The notes beneath the pieces are model-generated. The model was not told the DNA's origin and made no database searches. It was given only the letters and a program-made list of their open reading frames with translations. A stretch of DNA of 49,987 nucleotides from JBIOHP01 sp044449065 (lineage in GTDB: Bacteria; Bacteroidota; Ignavibacteria; UBA10030; SZUA-254): assembly GCA_044449065.1 (NCBI GenBank), contig JBIOHP010000027.1, positions 1-49,987 on the forward strand. Reading direction: 5' to 3'. This document shows positions 37,701-44,800 of this stretch, piece by piece (within the stretch, counting starts at the first letter, position 1; every line of letters starts with the position of its first letter). The translations under genes and the position numbers were made by a program.

Positions 37701-37971
37701 CGCCTTGAGCCGCAACTATCCCAATCCCTTCAACCCTGTAACGAACCTGAGCGTTGCCATCCCCAAAACCGCCGATGTAAATATATCGGTGTACGATATT
37801 TTGGGAAGAAATATTGCCACGCTTATGAGCGGCAGCCAGAGCGCGGGATACCACACGGTTCAGTGGGATGGGAAGAACTCCCACGGGCTGGACGTCCCGT
37901 CCGGCGCATATTTTATCCGCATGATGAGCGGAAGTTACATCAAAGCGCAGAAGGTGTTGTTGATGAAGTGA
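34750..37971 (+). CDS. Type IX secreted multidomain surface protein, paralogue 3
   Basis: The 1073-residue product has the same order as the other two copies: signal ending LLNAQ, mature KRYVVNSDGENYQI, FHNWKFYEHALFCGPGW, FCDDTMHYAWIGVNGGLAL, GWNMLSV and KWNMIGS units, and a sorting domain with NYPNPFNP ending KVLLMK. Segments at 33100-33200 and 36700-36800 are nearly identical between copies 2 and 3, while segments at 29830-29990 and 37070-37220 resemble each other between copies 1 and 3. This mosaic suggests gene conversion. Ribosome site AAGGAG precedes the ATG. The promoter is unclear, so readthrough from copy 2 is possible. Confidence 0.85.
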   Translation: MNRLYTFSSIILLFVISSVLLNAQKRYVVNSDGENYQIKKGESARSIIERYTHKKISPNNALTGCVPEGSFGNLPWLHTHFPNMSFIHTHKDVSAIWFETPVPGRIESVYVWMGPDSGAAYPGKLTMRIHHSNLSTSHAPGWTPYIAPPRLCWGYFNNTGDADQGLAAFLEDASDPTWHSTYNRNNWGTNPIDHYGELVDTTLSTFPPGAEEIFNPGGVEVEIHPNSITGVDISWDPQLPALPAGYPLFISFTVPGIHPADMGTNPPYTDPTRVFFMDNDDGENGQNGYWRGNADRVVRRNFHNWKFYEHALFCGPGWLARGDAHLFIWYVLGETGDAPPTIQSMDMLGATTMTAGSRFVYADLVDCNFSPPPNNAVGIATATLIYNSNGGSDVWVPMTLVGGTTYRASIPNIPCEGITYYHLEVTDINGLMTKSPEVTYRTLCLRENIFVADTGVARSFTGSLAQFTGSVIDTSQWFTPAYNPQSNKQDDGTAGPFSIGSFMFCDDTMHYAWIGVNGGLALSKTATDTINVNSNGLYYNWDLPYAINKPGDPTTYAGVPRNFIGVLWANFTAGDSSGKTGNVYWKNEPDRFIVEWDSLGISSPDSSSVVADNAIFRVLLNKSDRTIEYQYDNVGTHGMDSNCVVGIQSDSTNPNMRHGFILLNNFASPVETKPRNNWAIRFYPINSLAVEAGWNMLSVASIPPPSGNYARSYLFKLATSDAYYYDGGYKTTALLTNGPGYWIKYQYADNEGVPGTPDSCVDISLSDKWNMIGSISVPVSTLGLAAHAPGTGSIKTVFYGYSGGYAPSDFILPGRAYWVKTDGACTLTLCSSISVPKQPATEDDLAKMNTIILHGGNGSAKLYLGEETYVKSAGFYELPPPPPAGIFDARFASQQQVETYPAVIDKGKNYQYAIMIQSSTYPVTVEWNIVKQPEGRQLILTDGTNGTILGNNILDGTGSVRITNTSVKTLVIKLGEGVLLPKEFALSRNYPNPFNPVTNLSVAIPKTADVNISVYDILGRNIATLMSGSQSAGYHTVQWDGKNSHGLDVPSGAYFIRMMSGSYIKAQKVLLMK

Positions 37972-37996
37972 GTACAAAACAAGTAAAGAAAAGTTG

Positions 37997-38016
37997 GGGC
38001 GTTCAATTGAACGCCC
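37997..38016. repeat. 20-base perfect palindrome after paralogue 3
   Basis: The sequence is identical to 30747-30766 and at the same position relative to the stop. It is followed at 38044-38135 by C-rich inverted ends (accaccccTCCC against gggaaggtgtggt). Confidence 0.8.
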
Positions 38017-38174
38017 TTACGAAAACATTGTTCGCGTTTCGATTTGACCACCCCTCCCTGCTGGTGTCCCCTCCTTCAAAAAAAGGAGGGGAAACACGCG
38101 TCAAAAATGACTTGATGTGACGGGAAGGTGTGGTCGGGAACTAATGGATTCTTAAACATCCTAAGGAGTACCTT

Positions 38175-38285
38175 ATGAACCGTTTATTTAAAATTTCATC
38201 GATCATTCTATTAATTGTCATTTCATCCGTGTTCGTGCAGACGCAGAAAAGGTATGCAGTTACCGCGACGGGAAAGGTAGCTTGA
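38175..38285 (+). pseudogene. N-terminal remnant of a fourth type IX paralogue
   Basis: A 36-codon frame starts MNRLFKISSIILLIVISS, equivalent to the signal peptide of paralogue 2, and continues QKRYAVTATGKVA before TGA. The leader ttcttaaacatcctaaggag is also the one in front of paralogue 2. Homology ends after about 30 codons. It may still be translated as a short peptide, but it lacks any mature domain. Confidence 0.75.
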
Positions 38286-38394
38286 TTTTCCTTTGCGAAG
38301 TTGTTATTTTATGGTGAAAATAAGTGACATATCCGGGTTTTTAAAGTGCCATTCTCCAATTCATAAGTTTTAATCACACATAAAGAGGTACAAC

Positions 38395-39738
38395 ATGAAA
38401 CTTTTTATTAAAATGTTAATTTCATTGATAGTTTTTGTTACCATCATAAGCGCGCGCGATAAATTACCAGTAACCCATAACGGCTATTCCTCCACCGCAT
38501 CGATAACCATTACGGTATTTGCCGCGGGCAATTCAACGCCCGTGAAAAATTTTGCCGCCGCTCTCTATGATTCATCGGGGATACGGATCGATTCGCTTGT
38601 CGCGCAGGATACAAACGTTGTTAAATTTCTCAACGTGGCTATAACCGGCGTACGCTCGTCAGGCGGATTACCAACGGGATATTTCCTCGAACAAAATTAT
38701 CCGAACCCTTTTAACCCTTCAACGAGAATACAATTTACCGTTCCCCGCGCGGGTCCGGTATCGCTCAAGACGTACACAATCCTGGGACAGGAAGACGCGT
38801 CGCTTGAACTGACGCTCGAACCCGGAAGCTATGAGGCGCAGTACAGCCCGGGAGGCGCGGCAGGGGTTGTATTTTACAGATTGATCACAAAGGATTTCGC
38901 GGAAACAAAAAAGATGATACAATTTGGCGGAGAAAAACCGGGGAAATCAAAACTGGCGCTTGTTTCCTCCGGCATGCAATCACGGTCTCAGCGCTCCGGC
39001 ACGGTAACGGACTACCAGTCAAATCAATTCACGGTAAAGCTGCACAATTTGCCTGCGACTTCCTTGCCAATCGTGGACACGACATTTTTAATAACCGGAT
39101 TGAAGAGCGACACCACGCTTAGCGTTTATGTTGTGGAAGCGAAAGGAATGTCATGTCCCGGCACTCCAACGGTAATGTATGCAGGTAAAACATATAATAC
39201 GGTGCAAATAGGAGCTCAGTGCTGGTTAAAAGAAAATCTTAATGTGGGCACAATGGTAGACAGCTTGCAAAACCAAACTAATAACGGCATAATTGAAAAG
39301 TATTGTTACAATAACGATACAAACAACTGTAACATCTATGGCGGCTTATACCAATGGGACGAAGCCATGCAGTATAGCGCGACAGCAGGCGCACAAGGTA
39401 TTTGCCCAACCGGCTGGCATATACCTACGGCAGCTGAATTTCACCCATTAGCAACAACAGTAAACTATGACGGCAACGCATTAAAAGCAGTTGGTCAAGG
39501 TGTTCCCTCTTATGGAGCCGGAACAAACACGAGCGGATTTTCTGCGTTGCTGGCGGGCTACCGCAACAGCTATGGTTACTTCCTCAATCTTGGCTACTTC
39601 ACGTACGTTTGGAGTTCCACGGAGCTCAATGCGACGTACGCAAACAGCCTGTACCTGAACTACCTCAATAGCACCATCCTCGTGATCCTCAACAACATCA
39701 AGGAAAGCGGTTTTAGCGTCCGCTGCCTCGAGGATTAG
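38395..39738 (+). CDS. FISUMP-domain protein, candidate DGR variable protein
   Basis: The 447-residue protein has a signal peptide (about 1-21, ending ISARD), a short beta-rich part, then an internal type IX-like sorting region from about 95 (YFLEQNYPNPFNPSTRI). A linker with TDYQSNQFTVKLHNL follows. The C-terminal FISUMP domain runs from about 258 (CPGTPTVMYAGKTYNTVQIG) through GGLYQWDEAMQY and CPTGWHIPTAAEF to GFSVRCLED. It resembles the broken gene at 6599-7603 closely up to residue 388; then the two diverge sharply. The final 59 codons look like a retroelement variable region (see 39559-39735). FISUMP and C-type-lectin-like folds share the display logic of DGR targets. It sits between fragments of a type IX paralogue. 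Confidence 0.82.
   Translation: MKLFIKMLISLIVFVTIISARDKLPVTHNGYSSTASITITVFAAGNSTPVKNFAAALYDSSGIRIDSLVAQDTNVVKFLNVAITGVRSSGGLPTGYFLEQNYPNPFNPSTRIQFTVPRAGPVSLKTYTILGQEDASLELTLEPGSYEAQYSPGGAAGVVFYRLITKDFAETKKMIQFGGEKPGKSKLALVSSGMQSRSQRSGTVTDYQSNQFTVKLHNLPATSLPIVDTTFLITGLKSDTTLSVYVVEAKGMSCPGTPTVMYAGKTYNTVQIGAQCWLKENLNVGTMVDSLQNQTNNGIIEKYCYNNDTNNCNIYGGLYQWDEAMQYSATAGAQGICPTGWHIPTAAEFHPLATTVNYDGNALKAVGQGVPSYGAGTNTSGFSALLAGYRNSYGYFLNLGYFTYVWSSTELNATYANSLYLNYLNSTILVILNNIKESGFSVRCLED
39559..39735 (+). other. Candidate DGR variable region at the 3' end of the FISUMP gene
   Basis: About 35 of 59 codons end in C, unlike the AT-richer codons just upstream. Codons TAC, TTC, CTC, ATC, AGC and AAC fill positions where an AAC (Asn) template would be expected, for example around YFLNLGYFTY, STELNATYANSLYLNYLN and STILVILNNIKESG. 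Fixed landmarks WSSTE and GFSVRC match the frame of known DGR variable proteins. Adenine-directed mutagenesis of AAC codons gives just this set of codons. No template repeat is in the window. Confidence 0.6.
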
Positions 39739-39758
39739 ACTATTTGGCTATTTAACTT

Positions 39759-39786
39759 ACCCCGCGTAAGCGGGGTCGATTTTAAA
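39759..39786 (+). terminator. GC-rich hairpin with GTAA loop after the variable region
   Basis: ACCCCGC (39759-39765), loop GTAA, GCGGGGT (39770-39776), then cgattttaaaatttt. It can act as a terminator. It also fits the short GC stem with tetraloop that lies just downstream of variable regions in phage-type DGRs and aids homing. The distance from the stop codon is 20 bases. Confidence 0.6.
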
Positions 39787-40072
39787 ATTTTCTATTGACC
39801 TTTCGCTCAAAGATTAATTCTTATCTTGGTTTATTATCGCATTACAACACTTATCAATTGAGAAAAAAAATGATCTACCAGGCTCTGGATAAATCATTTC
39901 AGCGTTATTTTGATGTTGATGAGTCCTTAAATAAAATAAGTCTTAGTTAGCGGGGTGGGGCATTGCCAATCCTTTTATTCCACGCAGCGTTATATCCTCA
40001 GCAGATAGTTATCATGATCAACGATCTCAATTTCGGGAAGGGTATATATCTCAACCATATCAGGAAAGAAGG

Positions 40073-40195
40073 TACCACACCGTTCAATGGGATGGGAAGA
40101 ACTCATACGGATTGGACGTGCCATCCGGAACGTATTTTATCCGCATGTCCAGCGGAAGTTACATCAAAGCGCAGAAGGTGTTGTTGATGAAGTGA
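40073..40195 (+). pseudogene. C-terminal remnant of a type IX paralogue
   Basis: Forty codons and a TGA stop encode YHTVQWDGKNSYGLDVPSGT and then a tail ending GSYIKAQKVLLMK, the end of the sorting domain of the three intact copies. Reading frame homology starts abruptly at the tac of ggtaccacac; upstream text in another frame (IVIMINDLNFGKGIYL) may be a decayed part of the same domain. With 38175-38285 it brackets the FISUMP gene. Confidence 0.85.
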
Positions 40196-40232
40196 GATTG
40201 CGTGTAACCCCCTGCGATGCAATAACCATTTA

Positions 40233-40386
40233 CATAGATGTAAGGAGATCGCCCGCCCGAAAGACGCAGTCGGGCAGGCGACTCCCGACCGCAGTCGGGA
40301 TCTTGATGACAACTCCTCCAGTTTGTCCGGTGAGAGTTGGAAAATGAGAAAGCGAGATTGTTCACGTTTACGTTTGACCACCACTC
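40233..40386 (+). repeat. Duplicated intergenic segment, copy 2
   Basis: Diverged copy of 34481-34645, again directly after a type IX C-terminus. An extra inverted repeat, tcccgaccgcagtcggga, lies inside. A short ccctgcgatgc tract at 40208-40219 resembles the start of the element at 41730. Confidence 0.7.
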
Positions 40387-40630
40387 TGAAGAGGGGATTT
40401 TCAAGCATCCGCAATTGTTTTTGAATTCGATATCTTACGTTGTATAGAGTGATATTAATAATCCGATATCGCCGAAGGCGAATCCCCTCTCGGAGAGGGG
40501 AATTAAAGAGGTGTGTGACTTCTCGAAAGCCAACATCAAACAATCAAAATAATTTATCAATCCTCTCTTTGGAATTTGTGTGGTAGTTTATTAAGTTCAG
40601 TTACTGTTGAATCTTTTGAATAACTGAAAA

Positions 40631-41104
40631 TTGATAAACATCATCGACGCATACACGGAAAACCACATCCCCGAAATCCGCAATCTATTTTTGGAATATG
40701 CCGCTTCCCTCAATATCGATCTCTGTTTCCAGAACTTCGATAAAGAACTTGCCGGATTACCTGGGGATTACGCGCCGCCCGGCGGCTGCCTGCTTATGAT
40801 TATAGATGGAGAAAAAACCGCGGGATGCGTCGCGATTCGGAAAATATCTGACGAAATTTGTGAAATGAAGCGGTTATATATCAAACCGGAATTCCGCGGT
40901 AAAGGGCTCGGAAAAAAACTTGCCGTAACCGTTATTGAACGCGCGAAAAATCTGAGGTATCATACGATGCGTCTGGATACACTGCCGATCATGAAAGAGG
41001 CGATTCAAATGTACCGGTCGCTCGGCTTCCGGGAGATTTCGCCCTACAGGTTCAATCCGGTGGAAGGAGCTATTTACATGGAGTTGGAGTTGAAGGGAGG
41101 ATGA
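40631..41104 (+). CDS. GNAT-family N-acetyltransferase
   Basis: The 157-residue protein has the GNAT core. The central strand pair GCLLMIIDGEKTAGCVAIRK is followed by EMKRLYIKPEFRGKGLGKKL, whose R-G-K-G-L-G-K is the acetyl-CoA phosphate loop. The C-terminal YRSLGFREISPYRFNPVEGA part is typical of small arginine- or diamine-type GNATs. The likely start is the TTG at 40631 (reading MINIIDAY); no clear ribosome site is seen. The acceptor substrate is unknown and there is no operon partner. Confidence 0.85.
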   Translation: MINIIDAYTENHIPEIRNLFLEYAASLNIDLCFQNFDKELAGLPGDYAPPGGCLLMIIDGEKTAGCVAIRKISDEICEMKRLYIKPEFRGKGLGKKLAVTVIERAKNLRYHTMRLDTLPIMKEAIQMYRSLGFREISPYRFNPVEGAIYMELELKGG

Positions 41105-41200
41105 GAGTAATTTATTTTAGCTCGTTGTATCGAAACCCTTTGAAAGGGAAAACACGAATCGTGGATTAGTCTCTATAGTTCGATTGGTAATGAGAGCTTC

Positions 41201-41224
41201 ACAGCAAAGCTGGAGCTTTGCTGT
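41201..41224. repeat. Perfect 24-base hairpin
   Basis: ACAGCAAAGCT, loop GG, AGCTTTGCTGT. It lies in the 200-base gap between the GNAT and VOC genes. No U-tract follows on the plus strand, so a repeat or RNA-stabilising role is as likely as termination. Confidence 0.6.
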
Positions 41225-41304
41225 ACAAATGGAGTACGGTACAAGAATTTCTGTCAAATGGGGTCAATAGCAAGGGTGATGAATTTTAAGAAAGGTATTT
41301 AAAG

Positions 41305-41682
41305 ATGCTTGGAGATAAAAATATTATGGCATTTGTAGGATCTACGGATCAGGATCGCGCAAGCAAGTTTTATGTTGATACGCTCGGCTTGAGGTTGACG
41401 AGCAGGGATAATTTTGCCCTCGTCATCGACGCGAACGGAATAATGCTGCGGGTTACACGGGTTGAAAAAGTTATCCCGGCGTCCTATACCGTTCTTGGCT
41501 GGAACGTGAGCGATATCCGGACGACGATGGCAGGTCTTACAAAACGCGGAATAATCTTTGACCGAATCCCCTACATTCAACAGGATACGGAAGGCATCTG
41601 GACTGCTCCTGATGGTACGATGGTGGCATGGTTCAAGGATCCTGATGCCAACATCCTTTCTCTCACACAATTTAGGGCGTGA
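41305..41682 (+). CDS. VOC family protein
   Basis: The 125-residue protein shows the VOC fold: FVGSTDQDRASKFYVDTLGL, then FALVIDANGIMLRV, then the second module ending DGTMVAWFKDPDANILSLTQ. It is close to the glyoxalase-like proteins of many soil and FCB bacteria. AAGAAAGG lies upstream of the ATG. It is a different subfamily from the VOC protein at 14319-14681. Substrate unknown. Confidence 0.87.
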   Translation: MLGDKNIMAFVGSTDQDRASKFYVDTLGLRLTSRDNFALVIDANGIMLRVTRVEKVIPASYTVLGWNVSDIRTTMAGLTKRGIIFDRIPYIQQDTEGIWTAPDGTMVAWFKDPDANILSLTQFRA

Positions 41683-41729
41683 GCTATTGTCTTGCATCGA
41701 AAATAAGTTGATAAAGTGCAAATCCATAT

Positions 41730-41781
41730 CAGACTCCCTGCGATGCAAAATATGCATCGCGTCCCCCTCCGAAAGGGGGAC
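41730..41781 (-). repeat. Dispersed double-hairpin element, copy 2
   Basis: The reverse complement of the element at 581-632, with arms gcgatgc/gcatcgc and gtccccct/agggggac and only scattered loop differences. The stems keep pairing, which supports a conserved secondary structure. Confidence 0.75.
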
Positions 41782-41892
41782 AAACGCAAACCCCGTGAAA
41801 CAAGTATTCAAATATTTTGAGAAACAGGACGCTCACCTGCTGTGGCGAAACATTTCAATAATGAATCTGCATAACACGGTATATAAAATATC

Positions 41893-44800
41893 ATGAAATC
41901 GCTCGGAATCTGCATCGGAGCATCCACCATAAAGTTAGCAGAGGTGGATGAGCAGGGGAATGTTTTCCGCTCTATTATACAGAAACACGACTGCAATCCG
42001 AGGAAAGTATTAGGAGAACTTTTTCAATCCGTTCATCCATCGGATTATAACGGTATCACCGTTACCGGAAGAAAATTTAAGGAATTGATCAATCTCCCGG
42101 CAATCACCGAGGTTGAAGCGACCGAGCTATCCTTAAAATATTATTTGAAAGGAAAACAGGAACAATTCAACGCGATATTGAGTCTCGGGAGCGAAAATTT
42201 CATCCTCTATGAATTAGACAAGCGGGGTGTTATTGTTAATATTCATACGGGCAATAAATGCGCTTCCGGTACGGGGGATTTCCTGCTTCAACAAATTCGC
42301 CGGATGAATATTTCTCTGGACGAGGCGGTTGCACTCGCGGCGAAGTCTGAACCGTACCGTGTTTCTGGAAGATGTTCGGTCTTTTGCAAGAGCGATTCCA
42401 CCCACGCACTTAATAAAGGCGTCGAGATCGGACGTATTTGCGCAGGATTAGAGGATATGATCGCTGCGAAAATCATGGAACTCCTGAAATCTGTGGAAAA
42501 AAATAATATTCTTCTTGTGGGCGGTGTGAATAATAATACTTATGTCGTTAATAAACTCCGGGAGAAAATCCAGAATTTAATTATTCCGGAACACGCTGAA
42601 ATATTTGAAGCAGTTGGGGCTGCGTTATATTCGTTTGAACATAAAAAAACATTATCGGGTAAAGTTATTATCGGGGAGAAAAAGAGCTCCTTCGGAACGC
42701 TTCCGAAACTTATCGATGCGGCGCACCTTGTAGAATTCAAAGAATATACAAGGGGGATTGCCCGGCAAGCCGATGAATGCATTCTCGGATTAGATGTAGG
42801 TTCAACAACTACTAAAGCGGTGTTAATCCGAAAAATGGATCACAGCATACTTGCTTCGGTCTACCTGCGCACAAATGGAAATCCCGTTAAGGCGTCCTGT
42901 GAATGTTACAAAGCGATTGATTCGCAATTAGCAGGAATTGATGTGAAGGTTATCGGTCTGGGAGTTACGGGTTCCGGGAGACAGATCGCCGGTTTGCACG
43001 CACTGACCGAAGGGATTGTTAACGAAATCATCGCTCATGCCGCTGGCGCGGCATATTTCGATAAAGACGTCGATACTATAATAGAGATCGGCGGTCAGGA
43101 CGCGAAATACACGTATCTCGTCAACGGCGTGCCATGCGATTACGCCATGAACGAGGCATGTTCGGCGGGCACGGGTTCATTTTTAGAGGAAGCCGCTAAA
43201 GAAAATCTCAATGTGGAGTATACCGATATCCAGCAGATTGCGCTGGAGGCGGAACATCCGCTGAACTTTAACGATCAGTGCGCTGCGTTCATCAGCAGCG
43301 ATATTCAGAATGCCTCGCATGAACATACCGGCAGAGAGGATATTATCGCCGGGTTGGTCTATTCTATCTGCATGAATTACAATAACCGGGTGAGAGGATC
43401 CAGGAAAATCGGCGAGAAGATTTTCATGCAGGGCGGGGTGTGTTATAATAGAGCGGTTCCCCTTGCAATGGCTGCGTTGTTAAAGAAAAAAATCATCGTC
43501 CCTCCGGAACCCGGACTTATCGGAGCATTTGGCGCCGCGCTCGAAATTGAGGGTAAAATAAACAGCGGAAGGATGGAAAAATCGGAGTTTTCGCTGAAAG
43601 AGCTTGCCGAAAGGGAAGTTGAGTACGGAAAAAATTTTGTCTGCCCCGGCACAACCGAGCATTGCGATTTGGGCTGCGAGATTAATCTGATACGGATCGG
43701 GGGAAGAAATTATCCGTTCGGGGGCATCTGCAATAAGTATTACAATATGATGCATCATCTTTCCATTGATCCCGAACCCCTCGATATCGTGGCGAAACGG
43801 CAGGAAATGGTGTTCGAGCGAAACGGACAGTTGAGCCGAAAAACAATCGGTATTTCGCGGTCATTCCATAGTCACTCTATGCATCCCCTCTATTATAGTT
43901 TCTTTTCCCGGCTTGGAATGAAGGTTGTTCAGGCAGATGAAGTTGACCCCAGGGGAGTGGAATTGACCGGATCATCCTTGTGTTATCCCGCGGAAATATC
44001 CCACGGAATGTTTAAAAACCTGTTGGACAAAAATCCCGATTATGTATTTCTGCCTCATGTTGAAGAATTGTACGTGGAGGGCGACCCACCTGCGTCGAAA
44101 GGTCACCGGTGCGCATGCATTCTTTCGCAGAGCGAGCCGTACTATCTCCGGAGCGCGTTCAGGGATATCGCGCCGAAGATTCTCTCGCCGGTTCTCGATT
44201 TCTCCCGTGGATGGGAATCCATGGAAGATAAATTTATCGCAATCGGGAAGGAAGTTGGAGAAACCTCAAACAAAGCTAGAGAAGCGTTTAGGCACGCAGC
44301 ACTGAAGCAAAAACAATTCAGTCGGAGGAAAAAACAACTGGGTGAACAAATCCTGAAAGAATTGGATGCGGATGATTCAAAAATAGGGATTGTGTTATTC
44401 GGCAGAGCGTATAATGCGTTTTCCGATGAAGCGAATATGGGGATACCAAGAAAGTTTGCATCGAGAGGGGTCTGCGTTATTCCGTTCGATTGCCTTGACT
44501 ACAGCGGCGAAGATTCGATTGAGAATATGAATTGGGCGACAGGCGGCGAGATAATTCGATGTGCGAGGATGGTGAAAAACCATCCCCGGTTGTTTGGTGC
44601 GTATATTACAAATTTTAGTTGCGGACCAGATTCATTTTTGGTCGGGTATTTCCGAGATATCATGAAGACAAAGCCATCCCTGACGCTTGAACTCGATTCC
44701 CATAGCGCGGACGCCGGTATCAATACCAGGATAGAAGCATTTTTAGATATCATTCAACGATACCGGTCATTGGGGATCAAAGATATAAAAAATCCCGATT

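Larger units (their letters stand above)
39739..40630 (+). other. Region after the FISUMP gene, mostly noncoding
   Basis: It holds a GC-rich hairpin (39759-39776), a 26-codon frame at 39870-39950 (starting MIYQALDKSFQRYF, ending in TAG, no recognised homology), the C-terminal remnant of a type IX paralogue (40073-40195), a duplicated repeat segment (40233-40386) and further palindromes near 40460-40500. No template repeat with runs of AAC codons and no reverse transcriptase was seen here. Confidence 0.6.

Noticed and set aside
41161..41230. tRNA-like text (gttcgattg near a hairpin)
   Set aside because: No acceptor or anticodon arms can be folded around it; the hairpin is a simple palindrome.
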